Of a stretch of 64,000 nucleotides of DNA, positions 38,689 to 46,364 are shown piece after piece. Position 1 is the first letter of the stretch. Every line of letters starts with the position of its first letter. Origin of the DNA: Limimaricola sp. G21655-S1 (GTDB taxonomy: Bacteria > Pseudomonadota > Alphaproteobacteria > Rhodobacterales > Rhodobacteraceae); assembly GCF_027213785.1 (NCBI RefSeq), contig NZ_JAPWGO010000001.1, positions 418,732 through 482,731 on the forward strand, read 5' to 3'. Under the pieces are notes generated by a model that was not told where the DNA came from, did no database searches, and worked only from the letters and a program-made list of their open reading frames with translations. The position numbers were made by a program, and so were the translations under genes.

Positions 38689-39194
38689 GCGCGGCGGCCG
38701 AGATCACCGGCTTCGTGCCGGATGCGGAGAACACGCGGCTCCTGCGCGATGCTTTCGGCCGCTTTGCCACCGGCGTCACCATCGTCACGGTGGCCGGTGA
38801 GGACGGCCCCGTGGCGATCACCGCCAACAGCTTTTCGAGCCTGTCGCTCGACCCGCCGCTGGTGCTGTGGTCGCCGGATCGCAAGTCGCGCCGCTTCGGG
38901 CATTTCGCCCATGCCACGAATTACGTGATCCACGTGCTGGCCGCCGAGCAGGCCGATCTGTGTTTCGGCGTCTCCAAGGACGCCTGGAAGCTGGGCGAGC
39001 ACGATCTGGAGGTGAACGCCGACGGCGTGCCGGTGATCCCCGGCGCGCTGGCCCGCTTCGACTGCACGCGCGAGGCCACGCATGATGGCGGCGACCACGT
39101 GATCGTCGTGGGCCGGGTCGATCGTTGCGAACTGCGCGACGGCACCCCGCTCGTCTTCTACGCGGGCAAGACCGCGCGGATCGCGCAGGACTGA
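38685..39194 (+). CDS. smoA: Flavin reductase, SmoA-like partner of the monooxygenase
   Basis: A 169-residue member of the FMN-binding split-barrel flavin reductase family (HpaC/SsuE-replacing type). Motifs: FRFATGVTIVT-like FGRFATGVTIVTV near 25-37, ITANSFSSLSLDPPLVLW, and the late DHVIVVGRVDRCE. It would supply FMNH2 to the LLM monooxygenase two genes upstream. The 4-nt overlap with the aldo/keto reductase ensures coupled expression. Confidence 0.88.
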   Translation: MSAAAEITGFVPDAENTRLLRDAFGRFATGVTIVTVAGEDGPVAITANSFSSLSLDPPLVLWSPDRKSRRFGHFAHATNYVIHVLAAEQADLCFGVSKDAWKLGEHDLEVNADGVPVIPGALARFDCTREATHDGGDHVIVVGRVDRCELRDGTPLVFYAGKTARIAQD

Positions 39195-39247
39195 GACACC
39201 GCCGCATCCTGGGGAGGAGCGGCCACCCGAGAGGGAAGGGGAGAGGA

Positions 39248-39838
39248 ATGGGAGGAGTTCTGGCCGTGCTGGGGCCGCTGGGGCGGCTCAATGCGGCGCT
39301 CTGCACCGCGGGCCGCGCGATCGGCGTCGTGGCCATCGCCGTGATGGTGGCGGTGACGCTGTTGCAGGTCGTCATGCGCTACGTGTTCAACAACGCGCTG
39401 CCCTGGCCCGACGAGGCGGCGCGCTTCTGCATGCTGTGGATGACCGGGCTGATGGCCCCCACCGCGCTGCGCCATGGCGGCTTCGTCGCCATCGACAGCC
39501 TGCTGATGGCGCTGCCGGTGCGTCTGTCGTCTCTGCTGTCGCTGATCCTGCTCTCGATCGCCATGCTGGTGCTGGTGATGGGGCTCTCCATCGGCTGGGC
39601 CGAGGTGAACGGCTTGGGCGGACGGTTCGACACCGCCTCGCTCTACCTGCCGACATCCTGGGGCTTCGACAGCTGGTTCCGCATTCCGCGCAGCTGGATG
39701 ATGCTGTCGCTCGTGGTGGGCTTCGCGATGCTGATCCTCGTCAATCTCGAGCTGATGCTGCGCGCCCTGATGGGGCTCTTCGGGGCCGCCGACCGGCTGC
39801 CCATGGTCCGTAATCCCGTTCTGGGGAGCGCCGAATAA
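39248..39838 (+). CDS. TRAP transporter small permease (DctQ type)
   Basis: A 196-residue protein with four hydrophobic helices and the DctQ signature RYVFNNALPWPDEAARFCMLWM. It forms the small membrane subunit of a TRAP importer. GGGGAGAGGA precedes the ATG at 39248. Its stop overlaps the start of the large permease by 1 nt (TAATG). It lies 53 bp after the flavin reductase gene, so the transporter probably belongs to the same operon and imports the pathway's substrate. Confidence 0.9.
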   Translation: MGGVLAVLGPLGRLNAALCTAGRAIGVVAIAVMVAVTLLQVVMRYVFNNALPWPDEAARFCMLWMTGLMAPTALRHGGFVAIDSLLMALPVRLSSLLSLILLSIAMLVLVMGLSIGWAEVNGLGGRFDTASLYLPTSWGFDSWFRIPRSWMMLSLVVGFAMLILVNLELMLRALMGLFGAADRLPMVRNPVLGSAE

Positions 39839-41127
39839 TGCTGGTCCTGTTCCTTCCGGTCTTCCTGTTCTTCCTGATGGTCGGCCTGCCGGTCTTCTTC
39901 GGCCTCTTGTTCGCTCCGGGCATCCTGCTCTGGCTCAACGGCCAGGAGCGCGATCTCACGCTGCTGTACCGCAATCTCTACAACGGCATGGACAGCTTTC
40001 CGCTGATGGCGATCCCGTTCTTCATGCTGGCGGGCGAACTGATGAACCGTGGCGGCATCACGCTGCGCCTCGTCGAGTTCTCCCAGGCGATGATGGGCCA
40101 TTTCCGCGGCGGGCTCGCGCATGTGAACATCCTGTCCTCGATGCTCTTCGCGGGCCTGTCGGGCTCGGCGGTGGCCGACACCTCGGCGCTGGGCTCGATG
40201 CTGATCCCGGCGATGGAGAAGCAGGGCTACACCCGCCGCTTCGCCGCCGCGATCACCGCCGCGTCCTCGGTGATCGGCCCGATCATCCCGCCCTCGGGCA
40301 TCATGATCATCTACGCCTATGTCATGGGCGAGAGCGTGGCGGCGCTGTTCCTCGCGGGCATCGTGCCGGGCATGCTGGTCGGCGTCGGGCTGATGGTCCT
40401 CGTGAAGATCATGGCCGATCGCTACGACTTCCCGGTCGCCTCGCGCCGTCACAGCTGGGGCGAGCGCGGGCAGGCCTCGCTCAAGGCCTTCTTCCCGCTG
40501 CTGACGCCGGTCATCATACTCGGCGGCATCCTGTCGGGGGTGTTCACGCCGACCGAGGCCGCCGCCGTGGCCGTGGCCTACGCGCTGATCATCGGCCTCT
40601 TCGTCCTGCGCACGCTCAAATTCTCGGAGCTGTCGGACGTGCTGTCGAAGGCGGGCATCACCTCGGCCGTGGTGCTGCTGCTGGTCGGCGCGGCGATGTC
40701 GTTCAAGACGGTGGTGTCGCTCTCCCATGCGCCCGAGCTTCTGGCCGAGTTCATCCTGACCCTAACCGAGAACCCGCTGCTGCTCCTGTTCCTGATCAAC
40801 CTGCTGCTGTTCGCGGTGGGCATGTTCCTCGACGCGGGCCCGGCGATCATCATCCTGGGTCCGATCCTCGGGCCGGTCTTCACATCTCTGGGCGTCGACT
40901 CGGTGCATTTCGCGATCATCATGTGCGTGAATCTGACGGTCGGGCTCGCGACGCCACCGATGGGGCTCGTGCTCTTCGTCGCGGCCTCGGTCTCGGGCGA
41001 GAAGGTCGAGACCATCTCCAAGGCGATCCTGCCCTTCCTCGCGGTCGAGATCCTGGTGATCATGATGATCACCTTCGTGCCCGAGATCTCCATGACGATC
41101 CCGCGCCTGACGGGCTTTGCAGACTGA
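39838..41127 (+). CDS. TRAP transporter large permease (DctM type)
   Basis: A 429-residue membrane protein with about twelve helices. Family segments: FFMLAGELMNRGGIT, LSGSAVADTSALGSMLIPAMEKQGY, and the pore motif SSVIGPIIPPSGIMIIYAY. It couples Na+ flux to solute uptake together with the small permease and the periplasmic receptor encoded next. Confidence 0.95.
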   Translation: MLVLFLPVFLFFLMVGLPVFFGLLFAPGILLWLNGQERDLTLLYRNLYNGMDSFPLMAIPFFMLAGELMNRGGITLRLVEFSQAMMGHFRGGLAHVNILSSMLFAGLSGSAVADTSALGSMLIPAMEKQGYTRRFAAAITAASSVIGPIIPPSGIMIIYAYVMGESVAALFLAGIVPGMLVGVGLMVLVKIMADRYDFPVASRRHSWGERGQASLKAFFPLLTPVIILGGILSGVFTPTEAAAVAVAYALIIGLFVLRTLKFSELSDVLSKAGITSAVVLLLVGAAMSFKTVVSLSHAPELLAEFILTLTENPLLLLFLINLLLFAVGMFLDAGPAIIILGPILGPVFTSLGVDSVHFAIIMCVNLTVGLATPPMGLVLFVAASVSGEKVETISKAILPFLAVEILVIMMITFVPEISMTIPRLTGFAD

Positions 41128-41156
41128 ACAACAAGACGAGCAACAGGGAGGACACC

Positions 41157-42215
41157 ATGCTCACGAACACCTTCAAGGCCGCCGGTCTCGCGGCGCTGCT
41201 GGCCGGCACCGCGCTGCCCGCCACGGCCCAGGAATACACGCTGCGCGCCACCGCCAACTCGAACGAGGCCGACGAGGATTACGACGGGCTGCAAGCCTTC
41301 AAGAGCCATGTCGAAGCCGCCTCGAACGGCGCCATCGCGGTCGAGATCTTCATGGGCACGCAGCTGTGCTCGAACGGCGCGGAATGCCTGCAGGGCGTGG
41401 CCGACGGCTCGATCGACATCTACATCTCGACCTCCGGCGGCGCCTCGGGGCTGTTCCCCTACGTGCAGGTGCTCGACCTGCCTTACGTGATGGCCGATGA
41501 CCGTATCGCCGAGGCCGTGCTGTCCGGCGATTTCACCCGCACCATGCGCGACATGGCGCTCGAGGATTCGGGCGACAGCATCCGGCTGATGACGATCGGC
41601 AACACCGGTGGCTGGCGCAACTTCGCCAACACCCAGCGTCGGATCGCCGCGCCCGCCGACATCGAGGGGCTGAAGATCCGCACCGTGGTCGCCGACCTGC
41701 CGCAGGAGCTGGTGCGGGCGCTGGGCGCCTCGCCGACGCCGATCCCGTGGCCCGAACTGTTCACCTCGCTGCAGACCGGCGTGGTCGAGGGCACCAAGAA
41801 CGGCATTACCGACATCATGTCGATGAAGTTCCCCGATGCGGGCCTGCAATACGTCACGCTGGACGGCCACGCCTATATGGGCGCACTGTGGTGGATGTCG
41901 AACCAGACCTTCCAGGAGCTGCCCGACGACATGAAACGCGTCGTGGTCGACGGCTTCTATCAGCTGCAGCAGGCGACCTTCGCCAGCCCGAAGCGCAAGT
42001 CGATCCAGGCCTATGAGGATTTCGTCGCCGGTGGTGGCGACCTCTACGTGCCGACCCCCGAGGAGAAGGCCGCCTTCGCCGAGGCGGCGCAGCCGGTCTA
42101 CGAGTGGTTCACCGCCAATGTCGAAGGCGGGCAGGAGATCTATGACGCGCTGACCGCCGCCGTGGCCGAGGCCGAGACCGAACTCGAGGCGGTCCGCGCC
42201 GCCGACATGGAGTAA
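41157..42215 (+). CDS. TRAP transporter substrate-binding protein (DctP type)
   Basis: A 352-residue periplasmic receptor. A Sec signal peptide ends near ALPATAQ (residue 24). The conserved LKIRTVVADL segment near residue 185 carries the arginine that usually grips a ligand carboxylate or other anion in TRAP receptors. GGGAGG precedes the ATG. It is the last gene before a strong terminator. Its position suggests a sulfonated sugar or related sulfonate ligand, which is inference from context. Confidence 0.9.
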   Translation: MLTNTFKAAGLAALLAGTALPATAQEYTLRATANSNEADEDYDGLQAFKSHVEAASNGAIAVEIFMGTQLCSNGAECLQGVADGSIDIYISTSGGASGLFPYVQVLDLPYVMADDRIAEAVLSGDFTRTMRDMALEDSGDSIRLMTIGNTGGWRNFANTQRRIAAPADIEGLKIRTVVADLPQELVRALGASPTPIPWPELFTSLQTGVVEGTKNGITDIMSMKFPDAGLQYVTLDGHAYMGALWWMSNQTFQELPDDMKRVVVDGFYQLQQATFASPKRKSIQAYEDFVAGGGDLYVPTPEEKAAFAEAAQPVYEWFTANVEGGQEIYDALTAAVAEAETELEAVRAADME

Positions 42216-42230
42216 GCCCCTCCGGACCGT

Positions 42231-42262
42231 GCCCGGGGGCGGTTGCCGCCCCCGGGCCTTTC
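42231..42262 (+). terminator. Intrinsic terminator after TRAP receptor gene
   Basis: A 12-bp perfect stem, GCCCGGGGGCGG and CCGCCCCCGGGC, with a 3-nt TTG loop, followed by CTTTCT. It begins 15 nt after the stop and probably ends or attenuates the monooxygenase-TRAP transcript. Confidence 0.85.
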
Positions 42263-42377
42263 TCGGTGTCTCCGGAGCCGTTCGGGGGCATCGATCCTTC
42301 CCGAAATCCGTCCTCTCCGCGCCCGGGCAGAGCCCGGCATTACCCCCGCCATGCCCGCCATGCCCGAAGGAGCCGCC

Positions 42378-43370
42378 ATGACCCGCCTCGCCGATACCGC
42401 CCGGAGCCTGTTCCCGGGCGTGGCCCTCGCGGCTCTGGTGGCGATGGCGGCGCAGTTCCTGTCGGAGCATTACGGCGCGCCCGCGATGCTGATGGCGATC
42501 CTTCTGGGCATCGCGCTGGCCTTTCTCTCGGAAGAGCCGCGCAGCGCGCCCGGCATCGCCTTTTCCTCGCGCGTGCTGCTCAGGATCGGCGTGGCGCTCT
42601 TGGGCGTACGAATTTCCACCGGCATGGTGCAGGAACTGGGGCTGGGGCTTCTGGCTCTGATCATCGGCGGCGTGCTCGCCACCATCGGCGCCTCGATCCT
42701 CGCGGCCTGGGTGCTCGGTCGCGACCGGCTCTTTGCCTTTCTTTCGGGCGGCGCGGTGGCGATCTGCGGCGCCTCGGCCGCGATGGCCATTTCCTCGGTG
42801 TTGCCGCGGCGCGAGGAGGGCGAGCGCGACCTGATCTTCACCGTGGTCTCTGTGACCATGCTCTCGACGCTGGCCATGATCGCCTATCCGATTCTCGCCG
42901 ACCGGCTCGGCTTCGACATGCGCCAGACCGGGGTGTTCCTCGGCGGCACGATCCACGACGTGGCGCAGGTGGTGGGGGCGGGTTACTCGGTCTCCGAGGA
43001 GACCGGCGATCTCGCGACGCTGGTCAAGCTGATCCGCGTCACCATGTTGGCGCCCATCGTGCTCGGCGCCGCGCTGGTCATGCGACGCCGCGCGCCCGAG
43101 GGGGCCAAGCGTCCGCCGCTGGTGCCGGGCTTCGTTCTGGGGTTTCTGGCGCTGGCGGCGCTGAACTCCGCCGGGCTGCTGCCGGTCTGGTTTTCCGAAG
43201 CGGCGAGCGCGGTATCGCGCTGGGCGCTGCTGACCGCGATCGCGGCAGTGGGGATGAAGACCTCGCTGAAGAAACTCCTCGATGTCGGCGGCCCGGCGAT
43301 CGCCCTCGTCGCGGTCCAGACCGCCTTCATCGCGGTGCTGCTCGGCGTGGGAATCGCGGTGATCGCCTGA
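42378..43370 (+). CDS. YeiH-family putative sulfate/sulfite exporter
   Basis: A 330-residue membrane protein with about ten helices. The family landmarks are SRVLLRIGVALLGVRIS, AVAICGASAAMAISSVL, FLGGTIHDVAQVVGAGY and AVGMKTSLKKLLDVG. YeiH-type proteins are annotated as putative sulfate exporters; some sulfonate-degrading bacteria place them beside desulfonation genes, where they would remove sulfite. That fits its place directly after the monooxygenase and TRAP genes. CGAAGGAG precedes the ATG. A terminator separates it from the TRAP genes, so it needs read-through or its own promoter. Confidence 0.88.
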   Translation: MTRLADTARSLFPGVALAALVAMAAQFLSEHYGAPAMLMAILLGIALAFLSEEPRSAPGIAFSSRVLLRIGVALLGVRISTGMVQELGLGLLALIIGGVLATIGASILAAWVLGRDRLFAFLSGGAVAICGASAAMAISSVLPRREEGERDLIFTVVSVTMLSTLAMIAYPILADRLGFDMRQTGVFLGGTIHDVAQVVGAGYSVSEETGDLATLVKLIRVTMLAPIVLGAALVMRRRAPEGAKRPPLVPGFVLGFLALAALNSAGLLPVWFSEAASAVSRWALLTAIAAVGMKTSLKKLLDVGGPAIALVAVQTAFIAVLLGVGIAVIA

Positions 43371-43400
43371 ACGGTTTCGCACGACCGGAAGCGCGGTAAT

Positions 43401-43433
43401 ATTTGTTGACCAAATTTTGGGCGGCGTTAGTTT
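43401..43433 (+). promoter_or_regulatory. Promoter and inverted repeat before PQQ dehydrogenase
   Basis: This is a locally AT-rich patch in GC-rich DNA. ATTTG-N5-CAAAT (43401-43415) overlaps a possible -35 (TTGACC, 43406-43411). A weak -10 (TAGTTT, 43428-43433) follows at 16 nt spacing. An operator over a -35 would suit repression. Confidence 0.45.
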
Positions 43434-43461
43434 TACCTTGCGTAAAGTGAGGGAGGACACG

Positions 43462-44910
43462 ATGCGTATTTCCCAGATGACGGCCGCGCTTCTGATGAGC
43501 GCGGCATTACCGGTATCGGCGCTCGCGCAGGGCGGCGACGACAGCTTGCAGAAAATGCGGGAGTTCCGGACCACCGGCACCTCGCTCGACATCCCGCAGG
43601 TCGAACAGACCGGCGAGAAGGCCGAACGCCTGAAGAGCATCCTCGAGAACATCGAGATGCCCGAGGGCTTCGAGATCGATCTCTTCGCCATCGTTCCCGA
43701 CGCACGACACATGGCGCTGGGCAACTCGGTGCCGGTGGTCTTCGTCGGCACCCGCAAGGACAAGTTCTGGGCGGTGACCGACCGCGACGGCGACCGCGTC
43801 GCCGACGAGGTCAAGGAATTCGCTCCGGCGCTCGACCTCGCGGTGCCCAATGGCCCCTGCATGACGCCGGACGGCTTTCTCGTGCTGGCCGAGCACAACC
43901 GCGTGCTGATGTTCCCGGCGGCCGAGTTCTTCTATGAATCGCCCGACGTGGCGGTGGCCGAGCTGGTGCCGCAGGGCGAGCTGATCCCGGTCGAGGAGGA
44001 GAGTTTCAACCATGGCGCCCGGGTCTGCGACATCGGCCCCGACGGCATGCTCTACATCGCGCTGGGCCAGCCCTACAACGTGCCGCCCAAGGAGAAGATG
44101 GATCTCTATAACGAGCAGGGGATCGGCGGCATCATCCGCATGAACACCGACGGTTCGGGGCGCGAGGTCTATGCACGCGGCATCCGCAACTCGGTCGGCA
44201 TGGACTTCAACCCGGCCAATGGCGAGCTGTGGTTCACCGACAATCAGGTTGACGGCATGGGTGACGACATCCCGCCGGGCGAGATCAACCGCATCACCGC
44301 TGCGGGCCAGAACTTCGGCTTCCCGTGGTATGGCGGCGGCACGACCCGCACCAACGAGTACATGGACGAGGAAATTCCCTCCGACGTGGTGAATCCCGAG
44401 GCCGAGTACACCGCTCATGCCGCCGATCTCGGCATGGCCTTCTACGCCGCCGACAGCTTCCCCGCGAAGTATCACGGCGGCATCTTCTCGGCCCAGCACG
44501 GCTCCTGGAACCGGACCGAGCCGGTCGGTGCGCGGGTGATGTTCACGCCGGTGAACGAGGATGGCTCGGCCGGCGAGCCGGAGGTCTTCGCCGAGGGCTG
44601 GCTGACCGAGAACGGCGAGTATCTCGGCCGCCCCGTCGATGTGGCGGTGATGAAGGACGGCTCGCTTCTCGTCTCCGATGACTTCGCCGGGGCGATCTAC
44701 CGGATCTCCTACAGCGGCGGCGAGGGCGGCTCGGCCGGCATGTCCGGCGGCTCCATGGGCAACGCGGCCATGGAAGGCGAGATGCACGAGAACATGGAGG
44801 GCATGCAGGAAGGCATGGAAGGGATGGAGGACATGCAGGAGCACATGGAGGAGATGCAGGAAGGCATGGAAGGCATGGAGCACGACGCCGGAAGCGGCAC
44901 GGGCAACTGA
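43462..44910 (+). CDS. PQQ-dependent sugar dehydrogenase with Met/Glu-rich tail
   Basis: A 482-residue periplasmic protein. A signal peptide ends around ALPVSALAQ (residue 23). The six-bladed beta-propeller of the soluble aldose/glucose-sorbosone dehydrogenase family follows; landmarks are FNHGARVCDIGPDGMLYIALG, GIRNSVGMDFNP, GELWFTDNQ and FSAQHGSWNRTEPVG. It would oxidise aldoses using PQQ. The last 50 residues are an unusual Met/Glu/Gly repeat region that could bind metal or a partner. GGGAGG precedes the ATG. A cytochrome c gene follows, a plausible electron acceptor. Confidence 0.88.
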   Translation: MRISQMTAALLMSAALPVSALAQGGDDSLQKMREFRTTGTSLDIPQVEQTGEKAERLKSILENIEMPEGFEIDLFAIVPDARHMALGNSVPVVFVGTRKDKFWAVTDRDGDRVADEVKEFAPALDLAVPNGPCMTPDGFLVLAEHNRVLMFPAAEFFYESPDVAVAELVPQGELIPVEEESFNHGARVCDIGPDGMLYIALGQPYNVPPKEKMDLYNEQGIGGIIRMNTDGSGREVYARGIRNSVGMDFNPANGELWFTDNQVDGMGDDIPPGEINRITAAGQNFGFPWYGGGTTRTNEYMDEEIPSDVVNPEAEYTAHAADLGMAFYAADSFPAKYHGGIFSAQHGSWNRTEPVGARVMFTPVNEDGSAGEPEVFAEGWLTENGEYLGRPVDVAVMKDGSLLVSDDFAGAIYRISYSGGEGGSAGMSGGSMGNAAMEGEMHENMEGMQEGMEGMEDMQEHMEEMQEGMEGMEHDAGSGTGN

Positions 44911-44918
44911 AACCTCTC

Positions 44919-44943
44919 GCCCCGCGGCCCGAAACCGCGGGGC
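44919..44943 (+). terminator. Intercistronic hairpin before cytochrome c
   Basis: GCCCCGCGG (44919-44927) pairs perfectly with CCGCGGGGC (44935-44943) over a 7-nt loop. There is no T-tract, and it lies only 15 nt before the cytochrome ATG, so it may be an attenuator or mRNA-stability element rather than a full terminator. Confidence 0.4.
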
Positions 44944-44957
44944 TCCTATCGGAGAGC

Positions 44958-45293
44958 ATGATGACGAGATACCTGACCGGCCCGGTTTTGGCCGGGCTGA
45001 TACCGATCGCCGCCATGTCGCAAGGCGACCCGCAAGCGGGAAAATCCGCGGTCGGCGCCTGCGCCGCCTGCCATGGTCGCGACGGCGTTTCGATGGCACC
45101 CGATGCGCCCAACCTCGCCGGGCAGCCGGCGGATTACCTCGCGGCACAGCTGCGCGCCTACCGCGAGGGCGAACGGGCGCATGAGCAGATGACGCTGATC
45201 GCCCAAGGACTCGAGGAGGGGGAGATCGAGGATCTCGCCGCCTATTTCGCGGCCATCGAGATCAGCGCGACGATCCCCGACGCGTTGCAGTGA
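44958..45293 (+). CDS. Class I cytochrome c
   Basis: A 111-residue periplasmic cytochrome. A signal peptide ends near residue 21-22 (AAMSQG). The heme motif is CAACH at about 35-39, and the axial methionine is likely in HEQMTLIAQGL. It resembles c4/c5-like single-domain cytochromes with a YLAAQLRAYREGER helix. It probably takes electrons from the PQQ dehydrogenase encoded just upstream. Start ATG 44958 or 44961. It converges with the next gene, with a 3-bp gap. Confidence 0.88.
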   Translation: MMTRYLTGPVLAGLIPIAAMSQGDPQAGKSAVGACAACHGRDGVSMAPDAPNLAGQPADYLAAQLRAYREGERAHEQMTLIAQGLEEGEIEDLAAYFAAIEISATIPDALQ

Positions 45294-45296
45294 GCC

Positions 45297-46364
45297 TCAC
45301 GGCGCGGCGCCGCCCGTTTCGGGAAAGGCGTCGCGCCAGCGCGCCCGGAACAGCGCCTGCTTGTGCGCATCGAGCGCGATCAGCAATGCCGGGCCCAGCG
45401 CGATGGGGCGCTGCAGGGTCTCGGCCGCCCCGCCAAGATCCAGCGCCGTGCTGTCGCCATCCTCGAGCCGCACGATCAAAAGCGCCTGCTCCAGCGCCAC
45501 GCGCCCCCCGGGCGAGAGCAGGAAATCCACGAGCTGCGTCGCGGCGCGCGGCTGACCGGCGGTGCTCGGGATCATCGCGGCGCGCGACAGCACCAGCGTG
45601 TAGTCCAGCGGCGCCACCACACCGAGACGCGGGTCGCGGCGCGCGCGGACCAGCGCATAGGACCCCAGCACGTTGTAGGCCACGAGGTAGCGCCCTTCGG
45701 CCACGCCGTCGATGATCTCGGCCGAGCAGCAGGTGGCGACGGCGCCCGAGCGGCCGAAGCTCTCCATCAGGCCGCCGAAGGTGGTGGCCTCCATCGAGTC
45801 CGCGAAGGCAAAGAGGTAGCCCAGCCCCGAGCGCTCGATGTCGTAGGTGGCGACGCGGCCGCGGAACGGGCTTTCGGTCGGCCGCAGCAGGTCCAGCAGG
45901 TCGAAGCGCGAGCGCGGCACCTGCGCGGGCGGCACGAGATCGCGGTTGTAGACCATCACCGCCGGTTCGCGGGTGACGCCCCACAACTCGTCGCGCCAGA
46001 CCAGCGGGTCGGGGAGGGCGGCGGTGATGGCCGAGCGATGCGGCCGGGCGCAGCCCTCGTTAACCAGATCCACCATCTGGTGCACCGCCGAGGAGATCAC
46101 CAGATCGGCACCGGCGCGCCCGGCGGCGCAATCCGACGCCTGCAGCCCATACAGCGCGTTGGAGCCCCATTGCTCGTAGGCGACGCGCAGACCGGGCCGG
46201 CTTTCGAGAAATCGCTCGATCACCGGGCCCAGCACCGCGATGTCGGTGGTGGAACGTAGCCGCAGCGTCTCGGTCGCGCTCTCCGGTCCGAAATCTCGGA
46301 CCAGCTCCTGCGCGGCCACGGGCGCGGTCATCAGTGCGCAGGCGATGAGAGCGGCGCGGATCAC
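45297..46364 (-). CDS. Periplasmic solute-binding protein, third component of TctDE-like operon
   Basis: A 355-residue exported protein. A signal peptide ends near APVAAQ (residue 19). The rest matches ABC/type-2 periplasmic-binding folds of the iron/spermidine class (TDIAVLGPVIERFLESRPGLRVAYEQWGSNALYG). It starts with GTG, overlapping the kinase stop by 4 nt. No permease or ATPase genes accompany it, so I infer it presents a ligand to the adjacent sensor kinase rather than feeding a transporter. Confidence 0.85.
   Translation of the reverse strand: MIRAALIACALMTAPVAAQELVRDFGPESATETLRLRSTTDIAVLGPVIERFLESRPGLRVAYEQWGSNALYGLQASDCAAGRAGADLVISSAVHQMVDLVNEGCARPHRSAITAALPDPLVWRDELWGVTREPAVMVYNRDLVPPAQVPRSRFDLLDLLRPTESPFRGRVATYDIERSGLGYLFAFADSMEATTFGGLMESFGRSGAVATCCSAEIIDGVAEGRYLVAYNVLGSYALVRARRDPRLGVVAPLDYTLVLSRAAMIPSTAGQPRAATQLVDFLLSPGGRVALEQALLIVRLEDGDSTALDLGGAAETLQRPIALGPALLIALDAHKQALFRARWRDAFPETGGAAP

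Noticed and set aside
40578..43898. Minus-strand 1106-residue open frame
   Set aside because: It is antisense to the TRAP and YeiH genes, low-complexity (His/Arg/Gln/Gly), and without a ribosome site; typical of high-GC antisense frames.
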